Origin: Angiostrongylus vasorum
Taxonomy: Eukaryota; Nematoda; Chromadorea; Rhabditida; Metastrongylidae
Assembly: GCA_018806985.1 (NCBI GenBank)
Contig: JADANN010000013.1
Coordinates: 868,001-932,000, forward strand
DNA: 64,000 nt
Direction: 5' to 3'
Shown: positions 1-9,952 of the stretch, piece after piece
Numbering within the stretch: the stretch's first letter is position 1
Layout of the letters: each line of letters opens with the position of its first letter
Notes under the pieces: model-generated
Database searches by the model: none
The model's input: the letters and a program-made list of their open reading frames with translations, nothing else
Told to the model about the DNA's origin: nothing
Position numbers and translations under genes: made by a program

Positions 1-740
1 TAATGAAATAATTCCGTACTTTATAAGGAATCGTAGTAGGTACTTGAGCAGTTACTCGTAGAGCTATATCATGAAAGAATATTAGTGAAGCTTTGGAAAT
101 GTTCGAAAATGCGTTTCCAGATTTTCACTGGCTGTTGTGAATTCTCGCTTGGTACTAGGGTAAGAAGAAAAGCCACGAAAAACTAAGAATATTAGCCACC
201 GATAGAGCAAATGGATCGTTCTGTTAATAAATATCACATAACACTAAGCACAGGACTATGAAGCGTTGGACGCAAATATTTGTGAAGAATGACAAAAAAG
301 GTACAACAAGGCCCCAAAGCGTAGGAAGTATTCATAGCTTGACACTTGATACTTGAATGGCCCGTCATCACTGGTTGTGCGGTTCCCTGCACAATCTCCA
401 CTTCTCGGAGACCCGCTGGTTAAGCCACCGCGGCTCCCTGGAATGCTGAGCTCAACTTGGCCAAAGCCTGCCCCAGGTCTTCACCACCACAGGCAGTCGC
501 TACATTTGTGGATCACAGGGAGATTTGCCCCCATGCAATTAGTTTGATACCAGCACGGTGGTGGATCCTGATATTGGTTTACTCTTAGCTTAGCTGGGCT
601 TTCTGATGGAAACGCCAAACTCCTTCTCAGCTTGGGAGACCCTGCTGGAGGATGAATCCAGCCGCAGTGCATCGCAGCCCGACACCCAGGAACAACTCGC
701 GGCCACGATGAGGCGGTAAACCATTGGAAGGCTGTAAATT
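1..740. repeat. Segmental duplication, left copy (partner 18361-19090)
   Basis: The whole stretch recurs almost base for base, in the same orientation, at about 18361-19090. It consists of about 335 bp of DNA not seen elsewhere in the window, followed by a family A retroposon. Both parts, and the junction between them, are shared. Differences are few single-base changes and small indels. Other family A copies lack the first 335 bp, so this is duplication of a flank plus an element. This copy sits in an intron of the NAA25 gene, and its left end may lie outside the window. Confidence 0.85.
340..740 (-). mobile_element. Family A retroposon copy (full-length type)
   Basis: Dispersed repeat of about 390 bp seen at least eight times in the window. 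Read on the minus strand it starts near GCCTTCCAATGGTTTACC and ends in a short tandem tail of TCAAGTA/TCAAGTG units at 340-358. Other copies are cut at the opposite end but keep the tail, the pattern of 5'-truncated retroposition. No coding capacity is visible. It lies in an intron of NAA25. Confidence 0.7.
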
Positions 741-776
741 TTAACAAAGTGTAAATTCTGAGTCGGCTGTTTTTAG

Positions 777-3162
777 ATCAGTGAGGCATTGATTGGTGCG
801 TATCGTAATGGTGCGTTCATGCAAGTCCCAAATCTTGTTGCGTTAGCTGACCGGATGAAAAAATCAGCACTTTTTGTGGCTTCAAGTGAGATGCATCGCT
901 ATTTGTCAGCCTTGTTTGCGATTGAGAACATTGATGAAGCTGTTAATACACTGCATGGAAACGACGATACTGTTGGTTAGTGCTCATAGCTGTAGATATT
1001 TATGAAGATGCTTTGTAGTAATTGCTGATGAAAATAGAGTGGTATAGTTAGGTATTCGAAAGAAATCACTACATGTAAGAAGTTTTAGAATGGGATTCGT
1101 TGTGCGACAATCGTGATCTCTGGGTGGTACCATCTTTTGAGAGGAATACAAAGGAAGAACTAGATGACCTTAGGAAGAGTACACAAGCTGAATTTGTAGA
1201 TTTAACGCGACTGAGGCACTACATTTCCCAAGCACTTGGCTCTGCTGGAGGAGCCAATGGCGCTGGCATAGATGAACTGGGTGCAGATTTGACTCTTTTG
1301 CGACTGTATCTCAGATATTGTCGAGAGTCTTATTCGTTGGATATTCCTTATGTTAGTTTTACACTTTCGCCACTTATTAATGGTTACAAGGGAAGAAGAA
1401 TAGGAAGTAATGTTACATGACATTACACATAAGTTACTGTTCGTTGACAAGATTATAGCTTCAAAGGAATTATCCTGCCTGTGAAGTGAAATTAATAGTA
1501 ATAGTCTGATGATTTTTTTTTAAAGAGGCGAGTAATGCAGTCACCGAGTGCAGTGTATTTGGGACATTTCGTACATGGTGGTTTCCTGGATCCTGTTGTG
1601 GATCTTCTCCAGTCGGTTTTAGATGTAAGTTTTTTTTCCTTTCAAATGTTTCACTGAGAGTTTCCATATATTTCTCGCGTTGCTGATAGCTGTGTATTAG
1701 GATTTTTTTCAAAATCATTTTATGGCGATAGGTATTTAAGAACAAGAAATTTTATACTTGAAACTTTGACAGAGGACTTCTTTTTGTATGGAAATGTCTA
1801 TGTGCCCATGTTTTCAAGAACTTGAAGTTTTTAGAAAGAAAAAACTATAAATTATCGTTGCAAAGTAGTATAAAATTCTAGCTGGGTGGATCGAAAAAGG
1901 CTGCTGAAATTCCGTCTTCGACAACTCCTTCAATACTTCCAACGGTGGAACATATGGAGAATCAATGGACAGCGATGTTGCCTCCGTTTGAGCCAAAGAT
2001 CACTCCTTTCTTCATGCAAGATGAGATCATCACATGCTCAAGGACCCTGCAATCATTGGCTGCTTGTCAGCTTTTGATTAGAATATTAGAAAGGTGTGGG
2101 TCATGTCGATTTCCGGAAAACGCTTCGAAGAAAGGGAAATCTACGGTACCAGCAAAGGTGAATATGTCATTGAAAATAGACCATCTATTGTAGATTTTCT
2201 AGGGGTTTTAATCTATAGTCTGCTTATTATCGCATCTTAGAGTGATTTCACTACGCATTGTGAAGCACTCCAAGCAGCTTTACGCAACTCTGCTTTGCGT
2301 TTGAAATTACGATTAGACGAAATGGAAGATGTGCTCAAGGAAAATTCCTACAGCTTAGTGCCAAAAATTGGGACTGATTGGAATGAAGTACGCTTTTACT
2401 TTCCTTTATTTTTTGAGCTCCTCATTGTGAAATGTTTTATTTATTTTTTTCTTTTAGGAACTATACGATTTATTTACCACACAGAATTTAGTCGTATCTG
2501 ATCGGGTGTACAAATCTTACTTCAACTCCTTCGCTGATATTCGTTACTTCTTGGAACGTACTATTCTGTAGGTGTTTTCTGAATTTATATTCTGCAATGA
2601 TTACTTACTTGGGTACTTGCACGGCCTGTTTTCATTAGTTGTACGAGCCCCAGCATAATTTCCATTTTCCGGAGACTTGCTGGTTTATCCGCTGTGGTTC
2701 CTTGGAATCCCGAGGTCAGCCTGGCCAAACTCTGCCCCCAGGTCTTCACCGCCACAAGCAGTCGCCGGCCTTTGTGGATCAGAGGGAGATTTGCCACCAT
2801 GCTACTAGTTTAATATCAGGGCGATTGTCGATCTTGCTTTTGGTTTACTCTTAGCTGGGCTTCCTGATGGAAACGCTGGACTCCTTCTCAGCTTGGGAGG
2901 CCCTGCTGGGTGATGAATCCCGTCGCTGTACCTCGCAGCCCAACACCCAGGAACACCTCCCAGCAGGCTGTAAGCCATTGTGAGGATCCTTCAATGATTA
3001 AGAGTTCAAAATGATCCACGCCTTCTATTCAACTCTTAGCGTATAGCGTGCTATATTACTGTGCATTGTAGAATCAATTGTAGCAAATAATTCAAGTAGC
3101 CTACTCATTATAACTTGTCAATTTTTTTCAGACGTGATGCAAGTGATCAAAAGAGGCAATGA
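777..3162 (+). CDS. naa25: NatB acetyltransferase auxiliary subunit NAA25 (CRA-1-like), C-terminal part
   Basis: Auxiliary, TPR-rich subunit of the NatB complex, which anchors the catalytic NAA20 to ribosomes so that nascent Met-Asp/Glu/Asn/Gln N-termini are acetylated. Exons by reading frame and splice sites: 777-975, 1089 to about 1411, 1526-1624, 1882-2157, 2241-2387, 2458-2567 and 3132-3162. Most splice phases join cleanly. Exon 1 reads SEALIGAYRNGAF and exon 2 EWDSLCDNRDLWV, matching the conserved AY-x-x-GAF and W-x-x-L-x-DNRDL blocks of NAA25 in the same order and spacing. About 390 residues are present, against roughly 970 in the human protein; the 5' exons are outside the window. The end of exon 2 is uncertain. 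The frame stops at 2569-2571 if exon 6 is not spliced, but a GTAGGT donor at 2568 and a strong TTTTTTTCAG acceptor at 3131 give a short basic last exon. Introns hold family A copies. Confidence 0.85.
2605..2990 (-). mobile_element. Family A retroposon copy
   Basis: Same family as 340-740, in the same orientation, with full body and a degenerate tail near 2605. It lies in the last proposed intron of NAA25, or just past the gene if the stop at 2569 is used. Confidence 0.7.
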
Positions 3163-3960
3163 TCCACTTGAAACATCCAGTAATGTATTATTTCTCATTA
3201 TTATCTCCACGACCGGAAAAAATGTTTTTAGGAAGCTTTTTTTTCTTTTGTTTTTCTTGCAATTCCCAACTTCACTCGTGAAGTACAAGCATTACTGATT
3301 AGCGAACTCGGCGAGAAAGAGTTTGTTTATAATCGCATCTAGTTCTTTACTCTGTGAAATACGCACTGTTTCACGAAGGCCTTTGAAGAGCTAACGAGTA
3401 GTTTGTTAATTAATTTCTAGTGATTAGTTGATTAATAGGGTATTGGAAACGTTGTGAATTTTTAACTTCTGTTTTGCTCACTCCATCTCCTTTGCATTGG
3501 AAGTACGCAAAGGCCAAATTAAACTGCCAGTTCGCGCTTTTGGAAAACGTTAGCTCTTAAAGTGAATACATAGCGGAAAGACCACATTTTGTTCGATCGA
3601 TTCGTTCGATTTCGAATCTTTACATGGTTAGGCAGCACATGCTACGCAAATGAAACAGGGTCATAGTGTATTTCTGGACGTCTTAAGTAAGCGGTATTGA
3701 ATTGAGTTCTGTGAACTCTGTTGGTACTCGGTGCTATCCATAATACGCATGCGTTTTGTTTCATTGTTGATACGGATATTCTGTTTGTATAGTGATCAAT
3801 AATTATTGTGATGTTTGTTACAGCACTAAATATAATAAATCTCTACTTTGTCAAATTTGTCGACGATCGTTTCCTATGATCTGAAAAAAGTATTCGGTTC
3901 ATTGTTTTAAGAGAAATGTCACTTAACAGGAGCTTCTGTTCTTATAAATGGTAAAATGTT
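3163..3960. other. No gene or repeat recognised
   Basis: A/T-rich sequence downstream of NAA25. It would contain the 3' untranslated region; an AATAAA occurs near 3835 but is far from the stop. No exon-like open stretch bounded by splice sites and no repeat of the families seen elsewhere. Confidence 0.4.
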
Positions 3961-3962
3961 CG

Positions 3963-4205
3963 GCGGTGATCGATCCCATATGAATGCCCAGTGCATTCGA
4001 CTCCATTCGTAGCACCGTAGAGGTGGTGGGGTGCACGCTTACCTATACAATGACTCATAATGTATTTAGTCAGTGTTTTCATTCTCAGAACCCAAGCTGG
4101 TACCAATGTACCAACCATTTATGGAGGGATGAGAGACTTGGTTGGCTGGATGCGTGGGATCGAACAAACGATCGCGGTATAACCCAGTGCATCTCTAATC
4201 TTTGA
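3963..4205 (-). mobile_element. SINE family B copy, diverged
   Basis: Matches the body of the family B tRNA-derived SINE (GATCGATCCC..., GCATTCGACTCCATT, GAGGGATGAGAGACTTGG). The tRNA-like head is at the high-coordinate end, so the element lies on the minus strand. More decayed than the 30.9 kb copy. Confidence 0.55.
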
Positions 4206-4679
4206 GATAAACAACCCTCTGCTTATGCGAGATATAATTTTTGGAAGAGTTCGTTGAACTACTTTTTGCAAATTTGCTCGTGAAATAGTTTCCTATGTAG
4301 GTGCTTACCATCTGGCAATAAAACTAGTTCACATGAGCGGGAAATATGCCTGCCAATTTTCAACGCAGCTATAATGACAGTCTGTTACCACTTCGATTTG
4401 TACGGTACGTCTTTGTCGAGTTCGTTAACTTCCAGCTTGACTAAGGTGTTCTGAAATTGTTGCCTTATCTATGTTTAGCTGTTCTGCAAGCTTGCAAATA
4501 GTTTTCTATGGATTTGTTCCAGTTAACGTCTCTGTAATGTCGTAATCGGTTGTGGTGGCTATCGTCCCGTAGTTCTTCCATCTCCATCACAGTACTTACA
4601 TGAAGCTTCAACTATTTTAATATCCTCATTTTTATACTGAATATCTTGACAATTAGTTTACGCATGGGAATGTTTACGC

Positions 4680-5115
4680 CAAACGGTGCTATCGGCAATC
4701 ACCCGTCAACGGCAATGATCTGGATTGCACAAATCGGCATTGAACGCATTTGAGCTGAAGCTGCAGTCACGATTACAACGTTCAGCTTTTTATTTACTGC
4801 CTATTATTTTTTCCAATGTTTAACTGGGTCTAATGCTGATTTTCGCCATCCCTACCCCAGATCATTCCCATTGATATGTTATTGCTGATAGTCTCCGTTA
4901 GGGTAAAGAACTGGTTGAGAGAAAAGCAAAGCAAATGCATCGGTGGTGCAATGGGTAACACGTGAGCTGCCGGAAAGGGTAATCGCGGGCTCGAAGCCGC
5001 CATGAGTTTCCTGGGCTTTCCCAAAACCTCCACAACCTTGTGATTGTATTTCGCGTAATACCCTGCGGTGAAAAAATGATAGGCAGCAAATAAAGAGTTA
5101 AACATTGTGATTCCC
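4680..5115. mobile_element. Fold-back element family D
   Basis: Two inverted arms: the left arm contains GGCAATCACCCGTCAACGG and the right arm its imperfect complement (TTGCTGATAGTCTCCG). The right arm carries a tRNA-like segment, GTGCAATGGGTAAC followed by GGGCTCGAAGCC, like RNA polymerase III A and B boxes. The outer end reads as GGCAGCAAATAAAGAGTTAA, shared with other family D copies at 6.5, 21.6, 28.9 and 43.5 kb. Confidence 0.6.
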
Positions 5116-5559
5116 GATTTTTAGTTTCTGGCAAAAGGGGTGTGTTGGCATGTGTTCGAAAATGGTCGTAACGCACGTACGTACAGTATATTTCTATACA
5201 TTTTCTAAGATGAATCGCATTGCGATGTGGTAGTCTTTGATGGGGCGAATTCCTTTAGTGCTATGACCTTACAGATGAAGCTCAAAACAGATTTGTCGTG
5301 CTTTGATCACCTGTATCATCATATCTAGTCGAAGCACACGAAAAACACCATGTTACTAGTATTTCTACTTTTTATGGAAAAAAAATAGCCGTAGGTAACT
5401 TGCTGGACTCTGTCGTGGTATTATGGGGAATTGGTAAAAGAACTGCGCTGGCTCCACGGAATTGTTGAAGAGGATTTCGGCTTAGCTACCATCTTTGGTG
5501 ATATATACCGGTCGAGTTGATTCTCCTAGAAATCCCGAGATATTTGAGCGTTCATAGAT

Positions 5560-5720
5560 CTGCACTACATGCGTCGGTGTTTGCAGACATAAAAGAGCTT
5601 TCAACATGCAAGTCTGATACCAATCTGTTGGAAAGATGAGAGTGTTGCCTGGAGGAGAGTCGAACCAGAGACCGAATCAGATTATGTTCTTCATTGCAGT
5701 GCACTTCTAAGCACTGCGGT
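5560..5720 (-). mobile_element. SINE family B fragment, strongly diverged
   Basis: Partial match to the family B core and tRNA-like head (GATACCAATCTGTTGGAAAGAT, then GTCGAACCAGAGACCGAATC and GTGCACTTCTAAGCACTGCGG). Assignment rests on order and spacing of short matches only. Confidence 0.35.
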
Positions 5721-6099
5721 TTTCGAGTTTCGATGTTTTAAGAAACACTATATATTATTCTGAAATGCGTTTGAGAAAAGAAACGTGGAGTCCCAGCCCA
5801 GCCTGGATAATCGAGGACCAGAGATGTCACAAATGAAAAGTCATGAGAGATTAGTTAGCCTGAATATGAGTTGATGAGTGAATGAATGGAATATGAGTAC
5901 GAATATATACATGAAATATGAAACTGCAGGTCTGAATGTTTTTCATCTTTATTTTGATTTATGCCTCTGTTTAAAAAGGAGGAGAGAGGACTTAATAAAG
6001 GTGTTTTACAAACAGTTTTCAACTACGGGAACCATAGGTTGTTTGGAAATGAGGAACAAGACTTTACAATCTCTATTCTCTTTTTTTTCGAATTTTCTC

Positions 6100-6256
6100 T
6101 CAATCATGGGGCACACCATTGGCGGCTTTTTCGACAACGACACACCAGTTGCCATGTTCGAATGACGATCGAGTCACATTCAACGACGGAATCGAATTCA
6201 CCAGGGTTTTCCAGCTCATCTTTTTGAAACACATGGTAAAATCGATAGAAAGTAAC
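6100..6256 (-). pseudogene. ALKBH8-like (tRNA-modifying) last exon, frameshifted
   Basis: ALKBH8 is a tRNA wobble-uridine enzyme with a methyltransferase and a dioxygenase domain. A good acceptor (GACGTTTCAG) leads into minus-strand sequence that begins FYRFYHVFQKDELE in one frame and continues FEHGNWCVVVEKA in the next frame, ending at a TGA at 6100-6102. Together these resemble the conserved end of ALKBH8/TRM9-type proteins, with an RYYHVF-x-x-GELE block followed by a GNWCV block about 20 residues later. One extra base in the AAAACCC run (near 6217-6226) would separate the two frames. No upstream exons were found, so this may be an isolated decayed fragment or an assembly error in a live gene. 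Confidence 0.45.
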
Positions 6257-6519
6257 CTGAAACGTCTATGGTAGTTTCGTATCAAGACATCCATTATCAT
6301 GTTTGTTTTCACTGTTGAACATCAAAGTTCAGTTTCTTACAACTGGTTGGATCTGTAGCTTACTACCGAGCAGGACGTGTTCATTCTGCTGCGGATCCGT
6401 CAATTTTACATACTTGGTTTTTCTTTATAAAGAGTATTATGAACGGGGTGATCTCGCCTTTCTCTGTTTGCGGATCATACCAGTCATACATTAGTAGTTT
6501 AGATTGCTGCTATTGAAAT

Positions 6520-6915
6520 TCGTCGTGACACCTTATCAATAAATAAACACCGTGTATACAATCACAATGATGTTGAGATATTTGCAAAACTCTGCACCGT
6601 AGATGTCTGCGGTGGAGAACGAAAGCGCTATTAATCTTCCTGGGGGCTAACGCGTTCACCACCACACCATGCGGTGTCCTCTGTTTCGTCTGCTTCTCAG
6701 CTGGTCTTCTATCTATCTACCAGTGCCACGCTTGGTGGTGAACGCGTTAGCCCTTGGAAGGGGTAGCAGCGCGTCCGTTCTCCACAGCAGACACCTGCGG
6801 CTTGTAGCTTTTGCAAATACCTCAGCATCATTGTGGTTGTATTTCACATAGTACCCTGTCGTGAAAAATTGTAGTAGGCAGCAAATAAAAAGTTAACACT
6901 ATGCATACAATTATG
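6520..6915. mobile_element. Fold-back element family D
   Basis: The left half (AGATATTTGCAAAACTCTGC ... GCTAACGCGTTCACCACCAC) is mirrored by the right half (GTGGTGAACGCGTTAGC ... GCTTTTGCAAATACCTCAGC), making a palindromic element of about 390 bp. The outer right end again reads GGCAGCAAATAAAAAGTTAA. This is the clearest fold-back copy in the window. Confidence 0.7.
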
Positions 6916-7052
6916 CTCAGTGATTATGTTATATCCGAAGTAAGTGACCGATCTGAGCTTGATATACCTCTAATAATGTTGTCAACGCACTACTAAGATC
7001 ACAAATCAAAGGAACAATATTACAGGATCAAGGAAACTCGTGGTAAATCCAT

Positions 7053-7158
7053 TTAGCTACGGCTTTGCGACATTCTGAACTGCCGTGTAAGAACGGCTTG
7101 AACTTGAGTGATTACGATATCTTGCGCTACCACATAGACGAAAGGATACATATTGTTT
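7053..7158 (-). CDS. Candidate terminal exon, receptor-like C-terminal tail
   Basis: A strong polypyrimidine acceptor (CTCTTTTTTCAG) opens a frame of 35 codons that ends at the TAA at 7053-7055. It starts NNMYPFVYVVAQDIV and ends in a basic, serine-rich tail. Hydrophobic residues followed by an Arg/Gln-rich amphipathic stretch would fit the end of helix 7 and the tail of a nematode seven-transmembrane receptor, but this is only an impression. No preceding exon was found. Other frames are also partly open. Confidence 0.3.
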
Positions 7159-7749
7159 CTGAAAAAAGAGAAAAAAACAGTGGGGAAATCCAGGGAACAG
7201 CGTCTTCGAGAGAGGAATGTCAAACACTACTTTAATTTCTCTTAATTTTCTCTCCTCCCATTCCCCGCTTCTTGGATGTCCAATTATATTCTCCAGTGAA
7301 TTGTTCATCTTAAGCATAGTCAAATAAGGTGAGCCGTGCGATATATTTGTTTGACAGCGCAGATAAAGGAGAAGCTATGCCACGGCAAAATCCGGTGAGC
7401 TATTTGTGCTTACTTTCTCTAAAAAAGAATGGTTAAAAGGAGGATGATACTAGAAGTGCAATCCCCATCCTGTGATGTATCCTTCAATGGGGGTAAGAGA
7501 GCTTATTAAGGAACTCGGATGGGCGACAACAGCGAAATAAGTCGCCCATTGAGTTAGTTAGTTAGTCAGAGCACGCAAAGGTGATACAGGTGAGCCCTCG
7601 CGTTTCACAATATGGTTTTGTTCGAAACTCATCGAAATGTAAAAAGACTGAATACTGAGGGAAACCTGGTTCGAGATATTCTACCAATAAAACAGTTAGG
7701 TTAATCAAACATCTGCCAAGTAAAGCTTTAAAAAAATTTTACTTTGTAC

Positions 7750-8075
7750 AGGAGGGCGCAATGGTAGTCATGTCGTTCATTTCGAGCATGGCGCTGGTTA
7801 GACCTCACACCGGCCTCATTATACCTCTCATTCTTGTGGTGTTAGGGAATTAGTGCCAGATGTGTCTGCGAACAGCGCATTCCATGCAATCCACGTGGGA
7901 ACGCCCTAGCACGGCATTCGTTCCAGTTTTTGTAACGGAAACGAAAATCCTCAAGCAGCAGCGGAACCCAAACGCAGGATGTTCAAAGACCTCCGTTTAT
8001 GGTGGACGCGAGAAAACGAGCGGAATCCAAGAAGTAGTGGGATGCACAAACTAGATGTCAAGACGAGTTTTGAAA
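7750..8075 (+). mobile_element. SINE family C copy
   Basis: tRNA-like head (GAGGGCGCAATGGTAGTCATG, then GCGCTGGTTAGACC), a body shared with the 35.0 and 60.9 kb copies (CTCATTC..., GCATTCCATGCAATCC, CTCAAGCAGCAGCGGAA) and an end near GATGTCAAGACGAG. Plus orientation. Confidence 0.65.
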
Positions 8076-8566
8076 ATATCAAAGAAATATTACATGTCAA
8101 TGTACTTCATTTCATTAACACGCTAACACGAGATTGATGCCAAATATTTGCTTTACTAACTTTTCGACGTCTTCATTTTCCTCTTTATCACCTTCGTGTT
8201 AAGTTAACAATCTAAGAAGGTTTACTTATTACTATCGATGTTAAGTGGCGGACGCTTTGAAGAATATTGTTTCGCATTTTTTGTACTTCTTATGCTGTTA
8301 GGACGCTGTAAGGTGTAAGAACCAGTAATTCGTCCATAAATTCTGTTCATAAAGATTATTCATCATGGATGATCATTTCTCCATAGCATTTTTCCTATCT
8401 TGGGAAAAAAACTGCCCTGGTATTTCCAACAACTTATGATGTCATCGTTTAACCCATGTCAAATTAAAAGTAGGAAATAAGGATTACGGTATTCCAGTCG
8501 ACTGAAACTACAGATATAAAGGCATTCGGTAAATAAGAAGAGAATAAAGTGAAGATGAATCTTCAC

Positions 8567-9091
8567 CTCACGAAGAGTGGCCATGGTTTCAGCGAACGCT
8601 TCATGCAGAATCTTTTGTGTGACCTCATCGGCAAGTTGTTCTTCAACCGAAACGAGCAGCGTACTCAGTCGATGACCTGAAATAGGTAGATAGTCTGGCT
8701 TGGGATTTGCCGATTCCTTTATTCATCAAGTGAAAAATTTTTATACGGAAACTAACCATGCCAGAACTAAGTGAAACTTTGAAGGGAGCAAAATAATGCA
8801 TGGTGATTATAAAAAGGTTAACTTGTCGCAGGTAAAGCACAGATATTTAAGGACTTTCATTAACACTTTAGAAGAGAAGCGATCAGAAGATGTAGCTTTG
8901 TTCTCATAAAAAAAGGTTCGGCAAGACTCTTAGTGAAGTATTTACCAACCTAGCATTGGACTCCATCGATTCACTCCCGAAATCAGAGAACGTTTGGTGT
9001 TTGGAAGGAATATTGGGGCAGCCGGTGGTGGTGAGATGGAAGTGGAAGGCTTCATGAACGTTGGCAACAACAACGTTCGTATCGCCAAGAA
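8567..9091 (-). CDS. Unidentified two-exon candidate (strand uncertain)
   Basis: Exons 8950-9091 and 8567-8676 on the minus strand have good acceptors (CTTCTTCAG, CTATTTCAG) and donors (GTTGGT, GTGAAG), and their phases join. The second exon reads STLLVSVEEQLAD and onward as an acidic amphipathic helix, ending ATLRE. The first exon is proline/serine-rich in the phase that joins. However, the opposite strand at 8950-9091 is also open and ends in a stop with a protein-like sequence (EIRERLVFGRNIGAAGGG), and another minus frame of the first exon has better codon use. The segment is probably coding, but strand and product are undecided. Confidence 0.3.
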
Positions 9092-9616
9092 CTGAAGAAG
9101 AAAAACGTCATGGTTATTTGTTTCATTTTCTATGTTTAAAATGACGAGGTTATTTCTAGTACAGGGTATCTATTGAAATGCGAGATATCTTAGCACTTTC
9201 TTTCCATGCGAAACGTTTCTGTTTATAGTTCGTCTACACATGCTGTGTATGAGGGTCACGTTGTGCTTCGTTTCGTTGTCCTGCAGGTGTCATCCATGGA
9301 GGTAATGGAGTCCATGCGTGAGTTCGGCTACAGCTGGAGGATGGATTTATCCTTATTCTCTTCACTGAGATATTTTAGTGGCATTTGAGCCCGACTTTTT
9401 CCTGCAATCTCGAGAAAGCCTTCCTAGAGCGTTCCCAGTTCATCAGCAGGTTGTCGGGACAAGTTGCTTTTGTTGGAGTAGTTTGGCGCTTCATTAACTT
9501 TATCATGGGACACTCAAAGTTCTCATGAATCATGTTCAAGTTAGAGTTCTGAATTTAATTCTTCGTATTCTTGTTGAGCAAATGCGAGGTGTTATTTTAT
9601 TCCTTATTCACGAACA

Positions 9617-9651
9617 AGCTGACGTTTCGGCGGATTTCGCCTTCCTCAGAG
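9617..9651 (-). ncRNA. Hammerhead ribozyme motif, intact core
   Basis: On the minus strand the 35 nt contain GCT, core CTGAGGA, hairpin GGCG-AAATC-CGCC preceded by A, core GAAAC, then GTC and AGC. Helix I is GCT/AGC and helix II has four G-C pairs. Helix III is reduced to an AC/GT dinucleotide with no loop, which suggests action as a dimer, as described for short hammerheads of Penelope elements. Cleavage is expected after GTC. Confidence 0.75.
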
Positions 9652-9768
9652 CCTGGAACAGCAATCTATTCGGCAAAACACCCTCCCATAACCAAACAGA
9701 GAAAACGCTAAACCAAGATTTCAATCACACTGGACACAGAATAGATTCCTTGCACACTCACCGCTTTC

Positions 9769-9912
9769 TATGAGTCTTCCACTGAGTATGTCGCGTGGAG
9801 ACCAACCGCACACAATTCACATGGAAGCGTAATGAGCTTACGTACATTACGCTTCCATGTGAATTCTGTGCGGTTGGTCTCCACGCGACATACTCAGTGG
9901 AAGACTCATAGA
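9769..9912. repeat. Near-perfect palindrome, arms about 66 bp
   Basis: TATGAGTCTTCCACTGAGTA at the left is matched by TACTCAGTGGAAGACTCATA at the right, and pairing continues to a spacer of about 10 bp near AGCTTACGTA. Only one mismatch was noticed. It sits at the centre of the Penelope terminal arms. Such a structure is prone to deletion during cloning or assembly. Confidence 0.85.
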
Positions 9913-9917
9913 AAGCG

Positions 9918-9952
9918 GCTCTAAGGAAGGCGAAATCCGCCGAAACGTCAGC
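9918..9952 (+). ncRNA. Hammerhead ribozyme motif, mutated core
   Basis: Mirror copy of the motif at 9617-9651, on the plus strand: GCT, CTAAGGA, A-GGCG-AAATC-CGCC, GAAAC, GTC, AGC. Everything matches except that the catalytic core reads CTAAGGA instead of CTGANGA. That G is essential in known hammerheads, so this copy should be inactive. Confidence 0.65.
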
